Assembly (NCBI GenBank): GCA_023375675.1
Contig: JALQBC010000011.1
Coordinates: forward strand, 496,001 to 560,000
Direction: 5' to 3'
Source of the DNA: Cytospora piceicola
Taxonomy: Eukaryota; Ascomycota; Sordariomycetes; Diaporthales; Cytosporaceae
Length of the DNA: 64,000 nt
The position numbers and the translations under genes are program-made. The notes below the pieces were generated by a model that saw nothing but the letters and a program-made list of their open reading frames with translations, did not search any database and was not told the origin of the DNA. Below are positions 56,452-64,000 of this stretch, piece by piece; within the stretch, counting starts at the first letter, position 1; each line of letters starts with the position of its first letter.

Positions 56452-57776
56452 ATGGCGTCGACGTCGGGATTAACTCGACGCAGGGGCGGTGGTGGTGGAG
56501 TTGCAGGTGAAGGCGAGAGCAGCAATGGCCTCCCACGAACCAACTCATCGGGCAACTTTATGGATACCCAACCAGAGACGAGCTACGAGAGCGGCGAGAA
56601 CGGCCACAAGATCGCCTACGACCCCCGAGACATCAGCGAGAGCACAGAGAGGAGCAAGCAGCCGAAGCTGACCCTGATGGAGGAGGTCTTGCTGCTGGGG
56701 CTCAAGGACAAGCAGGTTCGTGGTCCCGGGCCAAGGAGATGCGCGAGGGGCCGGTGACACTGTGCGAGGGCGCGCTATGCTGACACCATACTTGCGAACA
56801 GGGCTACCTGTCCTTCTGGAACGATAATATATCCTATGCCCTCCGTGGGTGCATCGTCGTGGAGCTCGCCTTCCGCGGCCGGATCAGCATGCAGAAGGAC
56901 CCCTCAAGAAGGCGGTTCCCCCTACCGGACCGCGTCATCGAGGTTATCGACGATACATTGACTGGCGAGGTGCTGCTCGACGAGGCCCTCAAGATGATGA
57001 AGGCGAGCGAGAAGATGAGCGTCAGCTCCTGGATCGACCTGATGAGCGGTGAGTGGGACAACTTGCACAAGTCTGGCGGCATGTCGTTCCGGATCGGTTT
57101 GCTGACTTAGCACATGAAAACCTAATAGGAGAGACGTGGAACCTCATGAAGATCGGTTATCAGCTCAAGCAGGTCCGTGAGCGACTGGCGAAAGGACTCG
57201 TCGACAAGGGCATCCTGCGCACCGAAAAGCGCAACTTCCTCCTCTTCGACATGGCTACACACCCGGTCGCAGACGGCGGCGCCAAGGAGGAGATCCGGCG
57301 GCGCGTGCGGAACGTCCTGACACAGCGGACCGTCGTCCTCCCTGCTTCCCAGTGGCTCCCCGAGAACCTCGAATTCCGGTACTCGCGGACCATCGCCATG
57401 GTGTGCGCGGCCTACGCGGCTAATGTCCTGGAGAACGCGCTGTCCACCCTGGGCCACGAGGCTAGGGAGCGGGCGTTCGCGCAGACCGATGAGCTGCTGG
57501 CTGAGTACAGTCAGTGGCCGTTTGGAAAGAAGGCCACTGGAAACGGAATCGGCGCCAATCTGCCACAAGTAATTTCCGAGGTTCGTGGGATCCCACCCCC
57601 TACCCCCCCCCCTTTCTTTTTTCGTGAACACGCACCATTCTTTTAACTGGAGCTGGCTGCTCATGCTAATCACCATCAACCTGCAGGAGATCAGCAAGTC
57701 GAAGGACAAGGAGCTCCAACTCGAGGTGGTAGCCGCCTGCCTTAGCGTCTTCACCCGTCTCGACTCTCTCCTGTAA
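56452..57776 (+). CDS. VPS74: Golgi phosphoprotein 3 homologue Vps74
   Basis: Vps74/GOLPH3 binds phosphatidylinositol 4-phosphate on Golgi membranes and retains glycosyltransferases by coupling them to COPI. Exons 56452-56715, 56802-57048, 57129-57580 and 57687-57776 give 350 residues. A Gly/Ser-rich N-terminus is followed by the GPP34 domain from about residue 73: [20 protein letters not shown], then [18 protein letters not shown] with the tryptophan (W94) and arginine expected for lipid binding. [17 protein letters not shown] and [17 protein letters not shown] follow. Both the beta-hairpin region and the C-terminal helix ([18 protein letters not shown]) are complete. All joins keep frame. 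Confidence 0.96.
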
Positions 57777-58222
57777 TGAGACTTGATATCACCTGCGGCG
57801 TGCCTATGTTACCATGTCCATCTCGCTCGGGGCCAGCGAGATTCGAAGGGAAGGCATCATGTCCAAGGGGGAAATACAAGTCGTAATGAACCCCTTCCTT
57901 AAACTTGGGTCTGCGGATAATTAGAGGCGTTATCTTCGACAGCAGCAAAAAAACGAAGATGTGTTCATCTGGTCAGGGGGGGGGCGGGGGGTGTTGTGAT
58001 TTCAAACGTACCGCACCGCGTGCCGGAGACTGACTGACTTGCGGGGAGGGACGGAGGTCAGCGGCTGTGGAATTTATTGTTTGCTCTTCACGGCTCGTGC
58101 AAAAAAACAACAAAAAACGACCAGGCGTCCCCTTTTGCGAAACTCAGAGAGCGACACGGGTGGGATATCAAATATAAAAAAATCCGGGGAGGGAGGGGAA
58201 TCCGCGGGAACGCAGAACGAAA

Positions 58223-58243
58223 ACACACACACACACACACACA
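58223..58243. repeat. CA microsatellite
   Basis: Ten or so perfect AC units in the VPS74/SURF6 convergent region. Confidence 0.9.
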
Positions 58244-58517
58244 AAGGAAACTGGAAGGGGGAGGGGCCCCGTTGTCCGTTTTTATGTATGATCCCCAAGA
58301 ACCCTTTACTTCATCCTTCACGCGCAACTGTATGGGGGAAAACACCAGGAGTTCTCCTCTTCTTCATTTATTTTATTGCAAGCCACACCAATAACTTTCT
58401 TCTCGAAAATCGATATAATTCTCAGAAGCTTCTTTGTCTTTCACCTGGAGTAGTACCCACTCTAGGGCCCTATTCAACTTACAATTACTTCAGCCATGTG
58501 TCAATATCACCATACAA

Positions 58518-58554
58518 GTAATAGTAGTAGTAGTGTAGTAGTAATAGTAGTATT
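58518..58554. repeat. TAG trinucleotide repeat
   Basis: About twelve GTA/TAG units with small interruptions, in the 3' flank of the SURF6 gene. Confidence 0.85.
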
Positions 58555-58789
58555 CAGTACTTGAATGCTGTGATTTACCGCTGAACGCCACTGTGCCGCC
58601 TTTCCCTTTTTCCATAGCTATGATGCTGACCGGTACACCTGACGCCATGATCGTGAAGAAGCAAAACATGCCATGAAGAAAGAGTCTCCCTCGAAGGGTG
58701 CAATCGACACACCGATACTTGGATGATAGAATAGGATAGAGATGTATGGGGATGGGATGGTGACCCGCGAAAACATTGCTTCATCTCAC

Positions 58790-60608
58790 TCATTTCCTCT
58801 TGCCACCACCAAAGCCGCCGCCCTCAAAGCCGGGCCTGCCACCGGCCTTCTTCTTGGTCGGCGCCTTGCCCTTCTTCTTGCCCGCCTTGCCGGCCGCCTT
58901 GGTGTCCTTGCGCTTCTGGATGTTGTCCTCGCGCTTCTGCTGCTTCTGCTTCTGGCCGTACTGGACGCCCGAGATGCGGTCCTTCCACTCCTTCTCGCTC
59001 TTCTTCTTGACCTTCTCCTTCCGCTTGACGGCCTTCTTCAGCAGGCTCTCGTCGTTGCGCACCTTCTCGCCCTCGGCCTTCTTGCGCGCTGCCAGCCACG
59101 TCTCCTTCTCCAGCACCTCCTTGCGCTTGTCGGCGTCCATGCCCTCGAGGCGCTTCTTCTGCGCCTCCAGCTTGGCCAGGGCGCCCTTGGGGTCCTGCGG
59201 CCCCTTCTTCTTGCCGCTCTTGTCCTTGATGTAGCTCAGGTCGTGCGACATGGCCGTGCCGTCCGTGAAGGCCACCCGGCCGAAGGTGAAGTTGAGGCTG
59301 TCGTGCTCGGGCGAGCCGAAGCTCAGCATCGGCGAGTTGCGCGCGCTGGCGAGCGCCTCCTCGCGCTTCTTGTCCTCGGCCTCCTTGGCCTTGATCCGCA
59401 GCTCCTTCTTGTGCGCCTTGCGCTCCGCCAGCTTCTTGCGCCGCGACTCGATGAGCTCCTGCCGCGTGCGGATGGGGGCGCCCTCGGGCCCGTCGGCCTT
59501 GCGCGCCGCGCGGAGGGCCGCGATCTTGGCGGCCAGGCGGGCGCGGAGCTCGGTCGTGTCGGAGGGGACCTTGATCTTCTTGGACTTCTCCGTCGGCGCC
59601 GACTCGCTGGCTATTGAGGTCGTGGTGCTTGCCTGCTCGGCAGACTGCTTCTCGGCGTCGTTGGTGTCGAAGGTGGGGGAGGCGGGTACGGAGAATGAAG
59701 ACGATGCTGAGCGGTTCAAGTCCTCGTCGGCCAGGCCTGACACGTCGATGTGCCGCATGTCCTTGCTCGGTTTGCGCTCCTCGTCGTTCTCGTCGTCCTC
59801 TTCGTCGTCATCCTCCTCCTTGGATGGCCTAACGTCATCTGCCTCTGCCTCTGCCTCCTCGTCTTCGCTTTCGTTCTCTGGAGCAGCTTCGTCTTCCACC
59901 ACTGCCTCGGTCTTCTTGGAGACCTTCTCGGCCTTGGTCTTCTTCTTCTCGGCCTTCTTCTCGGCTTTCTTTTGCTGTTTCAGCAGCTTCTTCTGTTGAT
60001 GCGCTGAAATCTTCTCGGCCTTGGCTGCGTCGTCTGCATCAGGCTCGGATAGCTTGACCTTTTTGCTGGGTTCATCTTCTGGGTTCCGCTTCTTCAGACC
60101 TTCGAGGGGCTTCTCCCTCTCGGCGCCTTCCACGTCTTCCTCGACTTCATCATCATCGTCTGCCTCCTCGTCGTCGTCTTGGTTGCTCTCTTCCTCCTCA
60201 CTCTGCTCCATCTCCTGCGCCTTTCGCTTGTTTTGGGCCCGTTCGTCCAAGACCTCCTTTGCACTTCGATTCAGTGCACTGTCTGGGTCCAGCTTATTTC
60301 GCTTCGCAGCTCTGGCTTGCTCCTTAGTCTGCTTCTTCCTCTGCCATTGGTCCTAGATAGATGAGGTTTCGTAAGCGGGCTGAGCTGCGTTTGAGGTAGT
60401 TGACCTGGAAGTATTGAAAGGGAGACATACGCTCTGTTCTTCTCCGTAGTAAAGCTTGGCGGGGATCAGTGACAGCAAGCTATCAAAAGCCTCTGAGTGA
60501 TTGCGCAAGCGATCCTGAAACGACGGATTGTGGTCAGCTCGGGGTTCTCGACATGCTTCAGCTACAGGAGGGGCCGGGCGGTCGAACCTTGAGCGATGTG
60601 TCCGTCAT
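58790..60608 (-). CDS. RRP14: SURF6/Rrp14 nucleolar ribosome-biogenesis protein
   Basis: Rrp14/SURF6 is a nucleolar protein needed for maturation of both ribosomal subunits. Exons on the minus strand 60608-60588, 60514-60431 and 60352-58790 give 555 residues. The N-terminal SURF6 signature is split over the introns: LKDRLRNHSEAFDSLLSLIP, then AKLYYGEEQSDQWQRKKQTK. The middle is a Glu/Asp/Lys-rich disordered stretch. The SURF6 core starts at about ELRARLAAKIAALRAARK and RTRQELIESRRKKLAERKA. It continues with LNFTFGRVAFTDG and the Lys/Arg-rich C-terminal helix (WLAARKKAEGEKVRNDESLL), ending in a Gly/Lys tail. The short first exon (seven codons) is supported by phase and family N-terminus. Confidence 0.93.
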
Positions 60609-61528
60609 TTTTGCCGATGCTTTCTTTGGAAAGTCTTGTAACAGTCACGAAAGAGATAGAGAGAGACTTAAGGGCTTCTTCACAAGGTCAAGGGGAACAA
60701 AGATCGTGGTGCGGTGAAGCCGTGGCGGAGGAGGTGTATGAACGACGTCGACTATATTCTCCAATGGTCGATTAACTTCAATCGGTTCAGCGACGACCGA
60801 TTTTCTCTGCTTCAACTTAGCGGGTGGTTGGAAATTTTTGGGTGGGCCTGGTGGGGAAAACGATAGACGAAATCTTGGCGCTCCAAAACTAGAAGGCGGT
60901 CGCTGAATTTAGCTGTGGACATTTGAGGAATACTGACCCCAGATTTAACCCTGACCCTGGCCTTACCACCCCCTGGCTACACCCCTTGGCCACATCCAGT
61001 CTCTCTCCCTGAGTCCAGGACGCACTTCAGTCAGTGTCCCCGAGTATGAGCACTGAATCAAACAAAGGGTCAGCCGAAATGTCTATGGTCTGTCTATCAT
61101 ATTGATTTGTCCTTCCATTGAGGTCAGCATGACTGAAACTTCTTACCACTGGTCTCAAGCCTACGGACAGTGCACCAGAATGGCATCTGGTTTGGTATGG
61201 GAGTTGCCATAGTTGTTATACCGAATGTTATCAACAGTTCTTCTAAAATAGTCATAACGCCATCTATCTTCTCCCGAAGACAATTCTTGATGCCTTTTCC
61301 CCATGTCCCCGCTTGACTCCTTTCCTCCTTGGCTCCAGGGCCTGGAAAATTTAACACAAGTATAACAGCAAGCACACATGCTCGTCCTCCGCAAGCAATA
61401 CCTCAAGACGCCAAGCGCTATGCTCTAACAAAAAGACCCAATGGACTGTTCTTACAAGGCGGAAGCAAGTTCTGTAGAGAGCATCCGCTTCCCAATATAT
61501 AGACACCTGGCCTGTTCTGTTCTCCTTA
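60609..61528. other. Intergenic region EXO1 3' end to SURF6 gene promoter
   Basis: Both genes read leftwards, so this holds the SURF6 promoter and the EXO1 3' flank. Short open frames here have no family likeness. Confidence 0.6.
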
Positions 61529-63972
61529 TCAATCTTGGCCGGCCAACTCTGCATCCTTTCGAGTGTATAAGAATTTCGAAAGGTCCAGTCGACGGCTCGA
61601 GTAGGGGGGTTCGTCGGTAATCCCAATCGTTGAGTCGTTCTCCTCGTCGCTATCGGGGATGATCTGGTCCTCACTGCCACCGGATTTGTTCAGCGCTTCG
61701 ACTTCTGCCAGGTCGACCTTTGGCAGGGGCACAAAGGCTGGATTGATCGGGAATGAATCAAGGGAATCTCGCAGGCTACGTCGTTTAGGGGCTCCAGAAT
61801 CCGGCCTTGGTTTCATCTGGGGCGTCTGGTTGGTCTTGTTTCGTTGCAGCGCTCGGGCGCCAATCCGTTGCAGAGGCGTTTGGAACGGACTGTCCGCAGG
61901 GCTGCGGCGGTTTTGTTTGGTTTCCGATCCAACGGCACTGGAAGCTGGCGTTGGCAGCCCAAACTCCATTCGTGTTTTGTTGCCGGTAGACTTGGAAGCC
62001 ACAGGGGTATAGGAAAACTCCTTGAGCAACCCGCGCAACGGCTTCTCGGTCTCATGCTCTTCAGTGTCGTTGGATTCTCTCCTTGGCTTGGCATCACCGC
62101 CAAACGGTGGTTCTTGGGGCTTAATGGGGCTGTCTCGAATGACCGCATCATCCTTGATGTCTGCTCGCTCTGGCGTAGTCGACTGCTCAGTCGAACCCCC
62201 GTCTTGGAAAATCTGCAACATTTGGTGAGATCCCGACGCCCTGGAACCATTCCATTCCCCTTTCATATCTGGCAAGCTGGCAAATGCCTCCTCAATCGAG
62301 TCATCTGACATCAGGATATTGTCGAGCTCCTGAGGTTGAAACGCTGACTTTCGAGCAGGGAAGAACTTGCTCTTCTCAGGCAAATTTGGGGCGTCGTTAG
62401 TCGAGTCATCCTCACAAAGTCGCGCTTTCTTTGGTGGCCTCACATCCACATCCGAAATGCGTCTGCTTATCGGGCCGGCCGTTCGTCGGCGAGATGTCGA
62501 TGAGTTGATGGACGGATCGAGGTCAGAAAGTGTCCTGGAAATTGGCTCCGTTCGACGACGTTGCATTGACGAATATGGACGGGTCGCCCCTTCCAAGTAT
62601 GGCCGCGGCAGGGGGAATACCCGAGGCGTCAAGCCGTTCTGTGTGAGGGCAGCCACTCTCTGGGGGTCGGTGGAGAAGCAATTGCGGTCCATCTCCCCCA
62701 TCGGAATGCGCTGGTGACCCCTGAAGAAAGAATCAATCGATTTCTCCGAAGGCAGTCTCCCATGCCCTGGTGCTGCTGCTGGGACCGCCGAAGTAGTCGC
62801 GTAGCTCGGTTTGCGCTTGCTTGGCAGGGCAGTGACGATAATGGGCTTCTTGGAGATCGGATTCACATCACCGACGGCGATTGCTTTAGCAAGGTCGCGA
62901 TCCACCTTGGCGCCAATGTACGGCATCTCCTCAATGTCCAAGGCTGAGGAGGGGTGAGGCTCGGTCAGGAGGACGATGTCTTCCTTATCAGGACAGAACA
63001 CACGTTGGTAGAGGAAGGTCATCTCGGCCTGCTTATACTGGGCCAGATAGTTCTCTGAGATGCGGTACTTGCCATCAAACTGAAGCATCCGGATCACTCG
63101 TTCTGGTGTCTTGTACTTGCGCATCATCCGGTAGGCCGTCTTCAACCCTATATTGCCGATACCCTCCAGGTAGTCGCAGCCACTGAATATTGTCATTTGA
63201 CGGAACTGGTCGTCGGTCCAACCTGTCAGAGATACCTCACGCACTGCACAGAAGTCTCTCCGGTTAATCTCGATACACTGTCCATGTTGGTCCATCTTGG
63301 TGAGGAGCCTCTTGGCTCCAAAGACCAGCAGGTCTGAATCCTCGGAAATGATACCGCTGATGAAGCCGCACCGCTCAAGGTAGACGAGTTGAGCATCGGC
63401 TTCGTACGGGGCAACGACATATGGAATGCCGTCTTTCTTCAACTCATCGATTAGGTGCCTGGCCATCTCCGGGGTAACGTCGATGGCTTTCTGAAGCTCA
63501 AGATGGGCTTGGGATGGTTTTCCTGCCTTGAGTAGTTCAAGACCGGCCTTCTTGGTGTCCTCACGGCGTTTGGCTCGGGATGCTTCGGTGTGGGCCTTGC
63601 TGGGAAGGAAGTCGCCATCGAATACCAAGTAAGGGGTCACACCAAAATGTTTAAGCATCCTGACCCGGTGCATGGCAAAATCGACATATCTGAGAATTGT
63701 TAGACGGACCAAGGACGTGGAAGTCAGGGACCTCGGTGGGTGGTTCTCTTACTTCCGGGTGGGCTTGTCCTGAGCCAGCTCAATGGCACACGCGACGGCG
63801 CCTCGATGAAGCCATCCATACGCATCAACGCCAAAGATTTCGCCGGAAAACTTCTTGATCTCGGTTTGCTTCTGGATGGATTTGAGTAAAGGGAGAAGAC
63901 CTACAAAATGTTAGAAGGTCATAGCAACATAGCAAAAACTTAGATAAGATGGACGTTACCTTGGATGCCCAT
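61529..63972 (-). CDS. EXO1: Exonuclease 1 (XPG/FEN1 family)
   Basis: 5'-3' exonuclease and flap nuclease in mismatch repair, end resection and recombination. Exons on the minus strand 63972-63960, 63900-63753 and 63689-61529 give 773 residues, a usual Exo1 length. The N-domain starts MGIQGLLPLLKSI, with metal ligands D30 (GVDAYGWL), D78 (LVFDGDFLPSK), E150 and D152 (APYEADAQL), D171 and D173 (SEDSDLLVFG), plus SGCDYLEGIGNIGLKTA for the helix-hairpin-helix. The C-terminal half is disordered and Ser/Pro/Arg-rich. It contains SIDSFF at about residues 371-376, which looks like a PCNA- or MLH1-interaction motif with Glu in place of the usual Gln. The start codon is 28 bases from the window edge; the promoter is outside. 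Confidence 0.96.
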
Positions 63973-64000
63973 CTTCTCTGTCGAGAATTTGAAGAAGCTA

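Larger units (their letters stand above)
57777..58789. other. Convergent intergenic region with microsatellites
   Basis: 3' flanks of VPS74 and the SURF6 gene. It contains a G-rich run at about 57975-57992, a CA repeat at 58223-58243 and a TAG repeat at 58518-58554. No gene is recognised. Confidence 0.6.

Overview
This window is nuclear DNA of a filamentous ascomycete (Pezizomycotina, most probably a Sordariomycete; the order is not resolved). The reasons are short spliceosomal introns with GTATGT/GTAAGT-type donors and CTAAC/CTGAC branch points, compact genes on both strands, a Fks1-type 1,3-beta-glucan synthase, a Dam1 (DASH) subunit, and a fungal-type hydrolase/NB-ARC protein. I reconstructed 23 protein-coding genes by joining exons so that phase and family conservation agree. 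Two genes touch an edge: LCB1 runs off the left end, and EXO1 starts 28 bases from the right end.

Layout. 1-8.4 kb: LCB1 (sphingolipid synthesis, partial) and FKS1 (cell-wall glucan), both on the minus strand. 8.4-13.4 kb: about 5 kb without a recognisable gene, rich in short repeats. 13.4-24.4 kb: a SprT-type nuclear protease (GCNA-like), MOG1, HNT1, a SEC14-like lipid-transfer protein, DAM1, a DUF167 protein and a BTB protein. 24.4-26.0 kb: a gene-free stretch holding a tRNA-derived, SINE-like RNA polymerase III unit. 26.0-38.0 kb: a mitochondrial peroxiredoxin, an Ariadne-like RBR ubiquitin ligase, succinyl-CoA:3-ketoacid CoA transferase, an unrecognised leucine-rich protein, a PDAP1/PAP28 family protein and an unrecognised membrane protein. 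38.5-46.9 kb: mitochondrial translation factor IF-2 (IFM1), TSR3 and a GGA adaptor. 47.4-52.5 kb: a large NLR-like (STAND) protein with an alpha/beta-hydrolase head, an NB-ARC core and a long disordered tail. 54.4-64.0 kb: PML1, VPS74, the SURF6/RRP14 protein and EXO1.

Most genes are single-copy core functions: cell wall and membrane lipids, nuclear transport, kinetochore, ribosome biogenesis, splicing, Golgi sorting, mitochondrial metabolism and translation, and DNA repair. I see no biosynthetic cluster. The accessory-looking parts are the 5 kb gap upstream of FKS1, the 24.4-26 kb gap with the SINE-like unit, and the NLR-like gene with its flanking 1.9 kb gap. The palindromic word TAGGTACCTA and its relatives recur in intergenic DNA across the window.
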